Shown piece after piece: positions 8,407-16,796 of a stretch of DNA of 64,000 nt. Within the stretch, counting starts at the first letter, position 1; every line of letters starts with the position of its first letter. The notes beneath the pieces are model-generated. The model saw nothing but the letters and a program-made list of their open reading frames with translations, made no database searches and was not told where the DNA came from. Position numbers and translations under genes: made by a program. Source of the stretch: Allobosea sp. WAO (GTDB lineage Bacteria > Pseudomonadota > Alphaproteobacteria > Rhizobiales > Beijerinckiaceae). The stretch lies in contig NZ_JXTJ01000003.1 of assembly GCF_001509835.1 (NCBI RefSeq), positions 434,001 to 498,000 on the forward strand, given 5' to 3'.

Positions 8407-10182
8407 ATGTCGTATCGTGCTCCGGTCGAGGATATCCTGGCCACCATGCGCCATGTCGCCGGGCTCGATGCCCTGCTGGCCGATGGTCTCGTGCCCGAGT
8501 TGGAGGACGGTCTCACCGAGGCAGTGCTCGAGGAGGCCGCGAAATTCGCCGGCGATGTGCTCGCGCCGTTGAATGTGGTCGGCGACAAGCACGGCTCGAC
8601 CCTGAAGGACGGTGTCGTCACCACCCCGCCGGGCTGGAAGGAGGCCTACCATGCCTGGGCCCAGGGCGGCTGGAACGCCTTGCCGGGGCCGGAGGCCTAT
8701 GGCGGCCAGGGCCTGCCGACGCTGGTGCAATCCGCCTGCACCGAAATGTGGAATTCGGCTGCCTTCGCCTTCGCGCTCGGGCCGTTGCTCACGGTCGGCG
8801 CGATCGAGGCGGTGCATGCCCATGGCTCCGACCATCTCAAGGAGACTTATCTCGCCAAGCTCGTCTCCGGCGAGTGGATGGGCACGATGAACCTGACCGA
8901 GCCGCAGGCCGGTTCGGATCTCAACGCCTTGCGCTGCAAGGCTGAGCGCGTCGGGGATGGCACCTATCGCATCACCGGCCAGAAGATCTTCATCACCTAT
9001 GGCGAGCATGAGATGACGGACAATATCGTCCATCTCGTCCTCGCCCGCCTGCCCGACGCGCCTGCCGGGACGCGTGGCATCTCGCTCTTCCTCGTGCCGA
9101 AATATCTGGTCAATGCAGATGGTTCGCTCGGCGAGCGCAATGATGTCCGCTGTACCGGTGTCGAGCACAAGCTCGGCATCCACGCCTCGCCGACCTGCGC
9201 GATGAGCTATGGCGACAATGGCGGCGCGATCGGCTGGCTGATCGGCGAAGAGAACCGCGGCCTCGCCTGCATGTTCACGATGATGAACAATGCCCGCCTC
9301 AACGTCGCCGTGCAGGGCGTCGCCATTGCCGAGCGGGCCTACCAGCAGGCGCTGGCCTTCGCCCATGAGCGCAAGCAGGGCACGGCGCTCGATGCGCCCA
9401 AGGGCGCGCCGATGAGCCCGATCATCGTCCACCCCGACATTCGCCGCATGCTGATGGAGATGCGCGCCAAGACGCAGGCGGCGCGCACGCTCTCGCTGCT
9501 CCTGGCCGCGACGCTCGACCGCTCGCATCGCGAGGCCGACGAGGCCAAGCGCAAGGCCGCGGCCGAGCGCGCCGCGATCATCACGCCGGTCGCCAAGGCT
9601 TACGCCACCGATATCGGCGTCGAGGTCGCCTCCACCGGCGTCCAGATCCATGGCGGCATGGGCTATGTCGAGGAAACCGGCGCCGCCCAGCATCTGCGCG
9701 ATGCCCGGATCGCCACGATCTACGAGGGTACCAACGGCATCCAGGCGATCGATCTCGTGCTGCGCAAGCTGCCGCTCTCCAATGGCGAGGCGGTGAAGGC
9801 GCTGATCGGCGAGATGCGCGGCGTGGTCGAGCAGGTGCGCGAGGCCAATACGCCGGGCTTCGGCCACACGGCGGCGCGGCTCGGCGCTGCCGTCGACTCG
9901 CTGGAACGTGCGACGCAGTGGATGCTTCAGACCATGGGCGCCGACCAGGCGAGCGTGCTCGCCGGCGCGACGCCCTATCTCAAGCTCTTCGCCCTGGCGC
10001 AGGGAGGCACCGGCCTCGCCAAGAAGGCGCTGGGGCTGCGCGGCGAGGATGCCGGCGCGGCTGCGCTGGCGACTGCCCGCTTCTTCGCCGAGCACAACGT
10101 TGCCGAGGCGCCGGGGCTGGAGCTCGCGGTGACCGAAGGCGCCGGGGCTGTGGCGGATTCGGCCGCGGTCTTCGCGGCGTGA
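8407..10182 (+). CDS. Acyl-CoA dehydrogenase, DmdC-like (591 aa)
   Basis: This flavoprotein has the long form of acyl-CoA dehydrogenase: an N-terminal extension (MSYRAPVEDI), the helical N domain, the beta domain with MNLTEPQAGSDL, the C-terminal helical domain with the active-site glutamate in IYEGTNGIQAIDLV, and an extra C-terminal helical domain. The length (about 590) and MSYRAPVxDI start fit the DmdC group, which oxidises 3-methylmercaptopropionyl-CoA, although many homologues act on other short acyl-CoAs. GGGAGAGG precedes the ATG at 8407. The gene is monocistronic; no dmdA, dmdB or dmdD is seen in the window. Confidence 0.9.
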   Translation: MSYRAPVEDILATMRHVAGLDALLADGLVPELEDGLTEAVLEEAAKFAGDVLAPLNVVGDKHGSTLKDGVVTTPPGWKEAYHAWAQGGWNALPGPEAYGGQGLPTLVQSACTEMWNSAAFAFALGPLLTVGAIEAVHAHGSDHLKETYLAKLVSGEWMGTMNLTEPQAGSDLNALRCKAERVGDGTYRITGQKIFITYGEHEMTDNIVHLVLARLPDAPAGTRGISLFLVPKYLVNADGSLGERNDVRCTGVEHKLGIHASPTCAMSYGDNGGAIGWLIGEENRGLACMFTMMNNARLNVAVQGVAIAERAYQQALAFAHERKQGTALDAPKGAPMSPIIVHPDIRRMLMEMRAKTQAARTLSLLLAATLDRSHREADEAKRKAAAERAAIITPVAKAYATDIGVEVASTGVQIHGGMGYVEETGAAQHLRDARIATIYEGTNGIQAIDLVLRKLPLSNGEAVKALIGEMRGVVEQVREANTPGFGHTAARLGAAVDSLERATQWMLQTMGADQASVLAGATPYLKLFALAQGGTGLAKKALGLRGEDAGAAALATARFFAEHNVAEAPGLELAVTEGAGAVADSAAVFAA

Positions 10183-10199
10183 CGCAGGCGCGCGCCCCG

Positions 10200-10997
10200 C
10201 TAGACGGCCGGGGCGGCCTTGCGGACGCGCATATGGAGGAACAGCGGCGCAACGAGCGTGTCGTCGAGATAGGGCAGGGCGCGGGCCGTCTCGGCATCGA
10301 CCGAGGGCTCGTGCATCATCTCGATGGCAAAGCCCGTCGCGACGATCATGTTCACCCAATCGCTCAGTGTGCGGTGGAAGCGCGGCACCCTGAACGGCTC
10401 GACGCTGGCCTTCTCGTGCTCCGGCGCGGCGCCGAAGCGCCAGCTCTCGATTTCGCCGTCGGTGGGCCGGAAATAGTCGCGGACCTCGATGGCGAGGACT
10501 TTGCGGTTCTCGTCGCGGACGACCTTGCGATGCGGCGTCGCGAAGCAGGGATGCAGGATCGAGAATTGCAGGAAGCCTCCGGGCTTCAGCACGCGCAACG
10601 TCTCGGCCAGAACCTTGTCCTGATGCGGCATGTCCATCAGCGACATGAAGGCGCTGGCGAAGTCGAAACTGCCATCGGCGAAGGGCAGGGCCATGCCGTC
10701 CGCGACGCGATAGGCAATGCCGAGCGGCGCATCGGCCTCCGCCTCCTGTGCGTGGCGGATGAAGGTCGGGGCGATGTCGATGCCGGTCATGCGGGCGCCG
10801 GCCTGCGCCAGCTTGCGCGTGTTCGAGCCCTCGCCGCAGCCGATGTCGAGCCCTTCGAGGCCGGCGATATCGGGCAGGTTGGCGAGGAAGGCCGGCGTGT
10901 TCTGGGCATCCCGGTAGAGGTCGTAGCCGGCCCGCGCATGGCGGGTCCAGGTTTCGGCATTGGCCTCCCAGCAGGCCGCGACTTCGCTTGCGTCCAT
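10200..10997 (-). CDS. Class I SAM-dependent methyltransferase
   Basis: The 265-residue protein has the Rossmann-type SAM-binding motif I LDIGCGEGSNTRKLA (residues ~49-63), the acidic motif II GIDIAPTF, and a motif near DGSFDFASAFMSLMDM typical of UbiE/type-11 methyltransferases acting on small molecules. The C-terminal part contains LRVLKPGGFLQFSILHPCF, the conserved post-motif III segment. The substrate is not predictable. The ATG at 10997 follows GAGGCG. It converges on the acyl-CoA dehydrogenase gene with an 17-base gap. Confidence 0.88.
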   Translation of the reverse strand: MDASEVAACWEANAETWTRHARAGYDLYRDAQNTPAFLANLPDIAGLEGLDIGCGEGSNTRKLAQAGARMTGIDIAPTFIRHAQEAEADAPLGIAYRVADGMALPFADGSFDFASAFMSLMDMPHQDKVLAETLRVLKPGGFLQFSILHPCFATPHRKVVRDENRKVLAIEVRDYFRPTDGEIESWRFGAAPEHEKASVEPFRVPRFHRTLSDWVNMIVATGFAIEMMHEPSVDAETARALPYLDDTLVAPLFLHMRVRKAAPAV

Positions 10998-11116
10998 GGT
11001 TCGCCTCGTCGTTCGGGGGACGGGGCTTCTAGCTCAACGCGGGTTCGCAGGAAACTGCACCGTCATTTGAGGGCGCCGCGCAGCGGCGAGCCCGGAATCC
11101 GTGAGCACGGCTCTTG

Positions 11117-11212
11117 GCGTCATGGTCGGGCTCGTCCCGACCATCCACGTCTTCGTCTGCGCAGTGCGGTGTTCAAGACGTGGATGCTCGCCACAAGGGC
11201 AAGCATGACGAA
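11117..11212. repeat. Double-palindrome intergenic element (CATCCACGTCTT core)
   Basis: A central inverted repeat, CATCCACGTCTT (11142-11153) with AAGACGTGGATG (11175-11186), is flanked by a local hairpin GGTCGGG/CCCGACC (11124-11142) and by outer GTCATG/CATGAC arms (11119-11124 and 11204-11209). The same core and layout recur at 54838-54926. It lies in the noncoding gap before the SDR gene. Confidence 0.85.
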
Positions 11213-11284
11213 CCGGAGCAGCGTTGTGGCCATGGCTTCCGGGCTCAGCCCTGCGGCCTGCCCCGGAAGGACAGGGTGGCGCCG

Positions 11285-12130
11285 GTGACCTCCACTCCCC
11301 TTGCAAGCAAGATTTGCCTCGTCGCCGGCGCATCGCGTGGGCTCGGGCGCGGCATTGCCAGAGCACTCGGACAGGCCGGCGCGACGGTGATCTGCACAGG
11401 GCGTTCCAGCGAGGCCGGGCCACGGACCGATCAGCGGCTCGAGACCTTCGAGGATACGGCCCGCGAGGTCGAGGCCGCCGGCGGCAAGGGCCAGCCCTAT
11501 CGCTGCGACCACACAAATGAGCGCGAGGTCGACCAGCTCGTCGCCTGGACCTTGCGCCGTTTCGGCCGGCTCGACTGTGTCGTCGATGCGGTCTGGGGCG
11601 GCAACGAGGGCTATGATGGCGAGCGCTATCCCGATGGTTCGGCCTTCGGATCGCCGTTCTGGCGGCGTCCTGCCGGCAGGCTCGGACAGAGTTTCGAGAG
11701 CGGCGTCTACGCGCAGTTGCTGCTCGCCCGCGCCGTCGCGCCGGCGATGGCGCAGATGCGCCAGGGGCTGATCGTCACGGTGAGCTTCGACACGGCCGGC
11801 GGCTATCTCGGCGATGTCTTCTACGATCTCGCCAAGACGGCGATGAACCGGCTGAGTTTCGCCATGGCGCAGGAGCTGGCGCCATTCGGCGTCACGGCGC
11901 TCGGCCTCTCGCCCGGACATGTCTTGACCGAGCGGGTGCGCGATGCCGGCCTTTCCGCGGAGACGACGGAGACGCCGCTCTATGCCGGCCGCGCCGTCGC
12001 GGCGCTGGCGGCCGACCCGCAGGTCGCGCGCCATGCCGGGCAGATGCTGCAGGTCGCCGACCTCGCGCGCCTCTACGGCTTCACCGATGCGGACGGCAGG
12101 CAGCCGGAACGCTTCACTCTGCAATCATAA
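11285..12130 (+). CDS. Short-chain dehydrogenase/reductase
   Basis: The 281-residue product is a classical-type SDR: cofactor motif GASRGLGRGIA near residue 14, catalytic YDLAK (YxxxK) and the preceding VTVSFDTAG stretch that would carry the active-site serine. A WGGNEGYDGERYP insertion resembles a subgroup of uncharacterised SDRs. GTG at 11285 was chosen because it gives a normal SDR N-terminus (VTSTPLASKICLVAG) after GGAAGGACAGGG; the frame continues upstream through the palindromic repeat but is not protein-like there. It is followed 17 bases later by a second SDR gene, so the two are probably cotranscribed. Confidence 0.85.
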   Translation: MTSTPLASKICLVAGASRGLGRGIARALGQAGATVICTGRSSEAGPRTDQRLETFEDTAREVEAAGGKGQPYRCDHTNEREVDQLVAWTLRRFGRLDCVVDAVWGGNEGYDGERYPDGSAFGSPFWRRPAGRLGQSFESGVYAQLLLARAVAPAMAQMRQGLIVTVSFDTAGGYLGDVFYDLAKTAMNRLSFAMAQELAPFGVTALGLSPGHVLTERVRDAGLSAETTETPLYAGRAVAALAADPQVARHAGQMLQVADLARLYGFTDADGRQPERFTLQS

Positions 12131-12147
12131 GGCTGGAGGAAACCACC

Positions 12148-13008
12148 ATGTCGCTCAAGGGCAAGACGCTTTTCATCACCGGCGGGTCGCGCGGCATCGG
12201 CCTCGCCATTGCGCTGCGGGCGGCGCGCGACGGCGCCAACGTCACCATCGCCGCCAAGACGGCCGAGCCGCATCCCAAGCTCGAAGGCACGATCTATACG
12301 GCGGCCGCCGAGATCGAGGCGGCCGGCGGCAAATGCCTGCCCTTGATGGTCGACATCCGTGAGGAGGAGGCGGTGGTCGCGGCGATCGCGAAGACGGCGC
12401 AGACCTTCGGCGGCATCGACATCCTCGTGAACAATGCCAGCGCGATCTCGCTGACCAACACGCAGATGACCGAGATGAAGCGCTTCGATCTGATGCACCA
12501 GATCAACACGCGCGGCACCTTCATGGTCTCAAAATACGCGATCCCGCATCTGGAGAAGGCGGAGAACCCGCACATCCTGATGCTCTCGCCGCCGCTCGAC
12601 ATGAGCATGCGCTGGTTCGCGCCGCATCTGGCCTACAGCATGGCGAAGTATGGCATGAGCCTGTGCGTGCTCGGGCTCGCGGGCGAGCTCGCGCCGAAAG
12701 GCATCGCCGTCAACGCGCTCTGGCCGCGCACCACGGTCGCGACCGCGGCGGTCAAGAACCTGCTTGGCGGCGACAAGATGGTGCAGGCGAGCCGCACCCC
12801 CGACATGCTGGGTGAGGCCGCCTGGATGGTCTTCAACAAGCCTTCGCGCGAATTCTCGGGCAATTTCCTGATCGACGACAGCTTCATGGCCGCCGAGGGT
12901 GTGACCGATTTCACGCCCTACCGCGTTGATCCCTCGGTGCCGCTGATGCCGGACTTCTTCGTGCCGGCCGACAGCAAGCCGCCGCAGGGCGTGAAGGGCG
13001 GGATCTGA
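12148..13008 (+). CDS. SDR oxidoreductase of the HSDL2-like group
   Basis: The 286-residue protein has TGGSRGIGLAI for NAD(P) binding, the NNAS motif (residues ~93-96) and the catalytic YSMAK. The AAKTAEPHPKLEGTIYTAA segment and the long C-terminal tail resemble the SDR half of hydroxysteroid-dehydrogenase-like protein 2 homologues, which are thought to act in fatty-acid metabolism; the substrate is unknown. GGAGGAAACC precedes the ATG. It is the second gene of a two-SDR unit and converges on the chemoreceptor gene. Confidence 0.88.
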   Translation: MSLKGKTLFITGGSRGIGLAIALRAARDGANVTIAAKTAEPHPKLEGTIYTAAAEIEAAGGKCLPLMVDIREEEAVVAAIAKTAQTFGGIDILVNNASAISLTNTQMTEMKRFDLMHQINTRGTFMVSKYAIPHLEKAENPHILMLSPPLDMSMRWFAPHLAYSMAKYGMSLCVLGLAGELAPKGIAVNALWPRTTVATAAVKNLLGGDKMVQASRTPDMLGEAAWMVFNKPSREFSGNFLIDDSFMAAEGVTDFTPYRVDPSVPLMPDFFVPADSKPPQGVKGGI

Positions 13009-13020
13009 GTCCGGCCGGGC

Positions 13021-15522
13021 TCAGAATTCCTCCCACTCGAGGTCCCGCGCTCCGCCGTTGGCGACCTTGCGGGCGGGCATCGGCGCGCGCTGCTCCGCGG
13101 AAGGCTGGGTGCGCCGAGCCGGTGCGCGCGGGGCGGAGCGGGTTTCGGACATGGCCGCGGCTGCGAGGTTGCGCAGGCGCTCGGGCTCGCTGCTCGCCCT
13201 GACATCCCCGCCGGCGATGCGGAAGGCCGCGACGAGCTGGTCGAGGCTGTGGATCTGGTCGGCGAGGGAGGCGGCGGAGGCGGCGCTCTCTTCGGCCAGC
13301 GCGGCGTTCGCTTGAGTCATCTCGTCCATATGCGCGACGGTCTGGCTCATCTCCTCGATGCCGTTCGCCTGCTCGCCCGCAGCCGCCGAGATCTCGACGA
13401 CCGTCGTGGCGACCTGTCGCGAGGCCGAGACGATCTTGTCCAGAGCCGCTCCGGCCGACCGGACCAGCCTGACGCCTTCCTCGATCTCGGTCGTCGAGGA
13501 TTGGATCAGGGTCGTGATGTCCTTCGAGGCCTCGCCCGAGCGCTGGGCCAGCGTGCGGACCTCCGAGGCGACCACGGCGAAGCCCTTGCCGGCATCGCCG
13601 GCGCGGGCGGCTTCCACGGCCGCGTTCAGCGCCAGGAGATTGGTCTGGAAGGCGATGCCGTCGATGACCGAGGTGATGTCGGTGATCTTGCGGGAGGCGG
13701 CCTCGATCCGCTCCATCGCAGCGACGGCGTCCTGCACGATCATGCCGCCCTGCTGGGCGACGTCCATCGCCTCGTCGGAGGCCGATGCCGCGACCTTGGA
13801 AGAGCCGGCGCTCGCCTTGACGGAGGCCGCGAGCTCCTCGGTCGTCGCCGCCGTCTCCTCCAGCGAGGCCGCCTGTTCCTCGGTGCGCTTGGCGAGATCG
13901 TCGGCGCCCGCCTTGATCTCGCGGGCCGAGGCCGAGACCTGGGAGGTCGTCGCCTGGATGCCGCCGATCGTGTCCGAGAGCCGCGCGACCGTGTCGTTGA
14001 CCGAGTGCTTGAGCTCGGCGAAGCGGCCCTGATAGCTGGTGGCGATCCTGCGGGTCAGGTCGCCCTGCGAGACCGATGCCAGGATGTCGGCGAACTCTGT
14101 GGTCGCGCCGTCGACGACGGCATTGATCTGGTTGATCCCGTCGACCAGCTGCTGCATCTGCGCGTCGGCGCTCTCCAGGCGCAGGCGCGCGCTGAAATCG
14201 CCGGCCGCCGCAGCCGCGACGACAGTACCGACATCGTTGACCACGGCGATCATGGATTCCGTCCGCGCAGCCCGCTCGGCCGCGGCGGCGCGCTCCTGGG
14301 CCTCGAGGGCCTGGACACGCAAGCCGTTCTCCTTGAACACCCGGACCGCGGCAGCCATGCCGCCGATTTCGTCATTGCGGCCGCTGTCGATGACCTCGGC
14401 CGCGAAGTCGCCCTGGGCCAGCCGCTTCATCGAGGCGGTCAGCGACGTGATCGGGCGTGTCACCCGGCTCTGCACCAGCCAGAGCCCGAAGACGGCGAGC
14501 GCCAGCGCAGCCAGCAGAACCAGCCCGTACATCACGAGCGAGCGCATCGCGGCGTCCGCCTTGGCGTCGGCGGCGTCCGACAGGACATCGATGGCGCGGC
14601 TCGCCACGGCGCCGACCGTCTCGGAGGCCGCGACGATCTGGTCGCGCCACTGATCGGGATTGATCGAAGGCTTACGGCCGCCCGTCACATCGGCGACGAG
14701 GCCGGCGCGCACCGCCTTGAAGGATCCGCCGAAATAAGTGGCCTCTGCGGTCGCGAGCGCGTCCTTCAGCGCCTGCGGCGTGGTCGCCTGGCCGATGAGC
14801 TGCCTCACCACGCCCCATGCGAATTCCAGGCGTGCGTCGTTGACGACGACGGCATTGCTTTCCTTGGCGTCGAGCGGCCGGGCCTCGGCGATGGCGTTGT
14901 TGAGCAGGATCGTCGAGGACCCGCTGAGCGAGCGCGCCGCCCAGGCCATCGAACGGATCGAGGTGAGATTGGCGAAGCTGGCATCGAGAGCGAGGATGCG
15001 TTCCTCGAGCGTCGTCGACGCGGCCTCGAGTGCCGCCAGGAACTTTCCGGTCTGGGCCATGCTGGCGCCGACCAGTTCCTTGTCGCGCTCTTCCAGCGGC
15101 AGCTTCCAGTTGGCGTCAATCCGTGCCCGCAACGGCTTGAGCGCGGCGACATGGCCGTCGATCTCGCGCGATACGCTCGTCGCGACGTCGTAGCCGTTCT
15201 TCCGGACGATCGCCTCCGCCGTGGCGATGGCATCGTCCAGCCGCTTGCGCCGCGTCAGCACGTCCTCGATCATCCCGCCATTCTTGTCGGTCGGCATCGT
15301 CATCGCGCTCGAGCCGTTGCCGCGCTCGAAGCGCAGATTCTGGAGCGCCGTGAAATAGGCCGTGTTCAGGTCGGCGAGGGCCGAAACCTCGACTGCCGTG
15401 CTGTGCCGCGTCCAGGCTTGCCAGAGCGATTGCGTCGCGAGCGTTACGATTGCCGCACTGGCCAGACCGAGGACGGTCAGGAGCATGGTCTTGATGCTGA
15501 GGTTTCGTGCGGCGCTGAGCAT
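13021..15522 (-). CDS. Methyl-accepting chemotaxis protein with C-terminal EWEEF pentapeptide
   Basis: The 833-residue receptor has a first membrane helix at about residues 12-33, a ~290-residue periplasmic helical sensor domain containing [14 protein letters not shown] that is reminiscent of NIT-type sensors, a second membrane helix at about 327-350, and a HAMP domain at about 351-404. A second HAMP-like unit follows, then the signalling domain with the hairpin tip [20 protein letters not shown] and [16 protein letters not shown]. The tail is low-complexity and ends LEWEEF, the aromatic-acidic pentapeptide type that tethers CheR/CheB. No other chemotaxis gene is nearby. The ligand is unknown. 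Confidence 0.95.
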   Translation of the reverse strand: MLSAARNLSIKTMLLTVLGLASAAIVTLATQSLWQAWTRHSTAVEVSALADLNTAYFTALQNLRFERGNGSSAMTMPTDKNGGMIEDVLTRRKRLDDAIATAEAIVRKNGYDVATSVSREIDGHVAALKPLRARIDANWKLPLEERDKELVGASMAQTGKFLAALEAASTTLEERILALDASFANLTSIRSMAWAARSLSGSSTILLNNAIAEARPLDAKESNAVVVNDARLEFAWGVVRQLIGQATTPQALKDALATAEATYFGGSFKAVRAGLVADVTGGRKPSINPDQWRDQIVAASETVGAVASRAIDVLSDAADAKADAAMRSLVMYGLVLLAALALAVFGLWLVQSRVTRPITSLTASMKRLAQGDFAAEVIDSGRNDEIGGMAAAVRVFKENGLRVQALEAQERAAAAERAARTESMIAVVNDVGTVVAAAAAGDFSARLRLESADAQMQQLVDGINQINAVVDGATTEFADILASVSQGDLTRRIATSYQGRFAELKHSVNDTVARLSDTIGGIQATTSQVSASAREIKAGADDLAKRTEEQAASLEETAATTEELAASVKASAGSSKVAASASDEAMDVAQQGGMIVQDAVAAMERIEAASRKITDITSVIDGIAFQTNLLALNAAVEAARAGDAGKGFAVVASEVRTLAQRSGEASKDITTLIQSSTTEIEEGVRLVRSAGAALDKIVSASRQVATTVVEISAAAGEQANGIEEMSQTVAHMDEMTQANAALAEESAASAASLADQIHSLDQLVAAFRIAGGDVRASSEPERLRNLAAAAMSETRSAPRAPARRTQPSAEQRAPMPARKVANGGARDLEWEEF

Positions 15523-15732
15523 GGAGAACTCGTGAGGGGCGATTGATCTCAGCGGTTTCCCATTTTGCGATTTATTTTATGCTAACCAGCCGCAGCCGCG
15601 CCCGGTGATCCTCCGGGCAGGGCCAGCTCTGGTTTTTCCCAAGGCGCGTCATCGGTTTGACACTGTCCGGGGATTGGAGTTGGTGCCGCACAGGTCGGCG
15701 CTCCGGCGCCCGCGTTTCCGGAAAGACCGCCG

Positions 15733-16722
15733 ATGCTGCTGATCCATGGAATCTGCCCGACGCGGGGCGATCGTCTCGTCCACCAGACCCTGGGACCAGA
15801 CGAGCCGATCCCCGCCGGGGCGATCTGGATCGACCTCCTCAATCCGACCACGCCGGAAGACGCCAAGGTCGAGCAGCATCTCGGCATCTCGATCCCCACC
15901 CGGGAGGAGATGCATGATCTCGAACCGTCCGAGATCATCTACGCCGAGAACGGCGCGCATTACATGACCATGCGGGTGATCTGCCAGTCGGAAAGCAACG
16001 TTCCCCGCCTGACCGACGTCACCTTCATCTTGACCGAGCAGGCGCTGGTCACGGTGCGCTACGACCAGCCGGGAGCCTTCAACATCTTCCTCAACCGCGT
16101 CGGCAAGCCGGGTGGCTGCAGCTTGGAGCCCGCCGGGGTGATCGAGGGGCTGATCGACGCCATCACCGACCGCGCGGCCGAGGTCCTCCGCGGCGTCGGC
16201 GACCGGATCGACATGCGCTCGCGCCAGATCTTCGACGGCAACAGCGCCAATGTCGAGCAGGGCCGCGCCTATCAGGCGGTGGTGCGCCGCATCGGCCAGT
16301 ACGAGCACATCATCTCGAATGTCCGCGAAAGCATGGTCTCGGTCGAGCGCGTGCTGCTCTACCTCTCGGCCAACTTCAAGCGCACCAAGAAGGCGATGAG
16401 CGGCTTCACCCCCGAATGGCGGTCCGCGATCCGCGACGTCCAGGCGATCGAGGAGCACGCGACCTTCCTGTCCAACAAGCTGCAATTCATGCTGAATGCG
16501 ACGCTCGGCCTGGTCAGCATCGAGCAGAACAAGATCATCAAGCTGTTCTCGGTCGTCGCGGTGGTGTTCATGCCGCCGACGCTTGTCGCCTCGATCTACG
16601 GCATGAATTTCGAGAAGATGCCGGAGCTGAAGTGGGAGTTCGGCTATCCGATGTCGCTTGGGATCATGGTGGTCGCGGCGATACTGCCTTATCTGTTCTT
16701 CCGCTGGAAGAAATGGCTCTGA
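15733..16722 (+). CDS. corA: CorA-family magnesium/divalent cation transporter
   Basis: The 329-residue protein has the CorA layout: an N-terminal cytoplasmic alpha/beta domain, a long helical stalk, and two C-terminal membrane helices. The selectivity-filter motif GMN is present at residues 290-292 (IYGMNFEKMPE), followed by the second membrane helix and a basic tail (RWKKWL). CorA pentamers import Mg2+ and sometimes Co2+ or Ni2+. The gene stands alone in orientation with the SLC13 permease downstream (74-base gap). Confidence 0.93.
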   Translation: MLLIHGICPTRGDRLVHQTLGPDEPIPAGAIWIDLLNPTTPEDAKVEQHLGISIPTREEMHDLEPSEIIYAENGAHYMTMRVICQSESNVPRLTDVTFILTEQALVTVRYDQPGAFNIFLNRVGKPGGCSLEPAGVIEGLIDAITDRAAEVLRGVGDRIDMRSRQIFDGNSANVEQGRAYQAVVRRIGQYEHIISNVRESMVSVERVLLYLSANFKRTKKAMSGFTPEWRSAIRDVQAIEEHATFLSNKLQFMLNATLGLVSIEQNKIIKLFSVVAVVFMPPTLVASIYGMNFEKMPELKWEFGYPMSLGIMVVAAILPYLFFRWKKWL

Positions 16723-16796
16723 GCCGGTGATCCGCCGGCGAGTGCTTCGTTTTTTCGGCTTCGCATCCGTCGCCCACGCCCGGTAAGAAGGCGCGG

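Noticed and set aside
8347..10359. A 670-codon open frame on the minus strand across the acyl-CoA dehydrogenase gene
   Set aside because: It is an antisense shadow caused by G/C-ending codons on the plus strand. It has Arg/Asp/Gly-rich, low-complexity composition and no ribosome site, while the plus strand has an obvious protein family.
13249..15546. A 765-codon plus-strand frame opposite the chemoreceptor
   Set aside because: It is rich in Arg, Gly and Asp with no domain pattern, and mirrors the receptor's codon bias. The minus-strand receptor is unmistakable.
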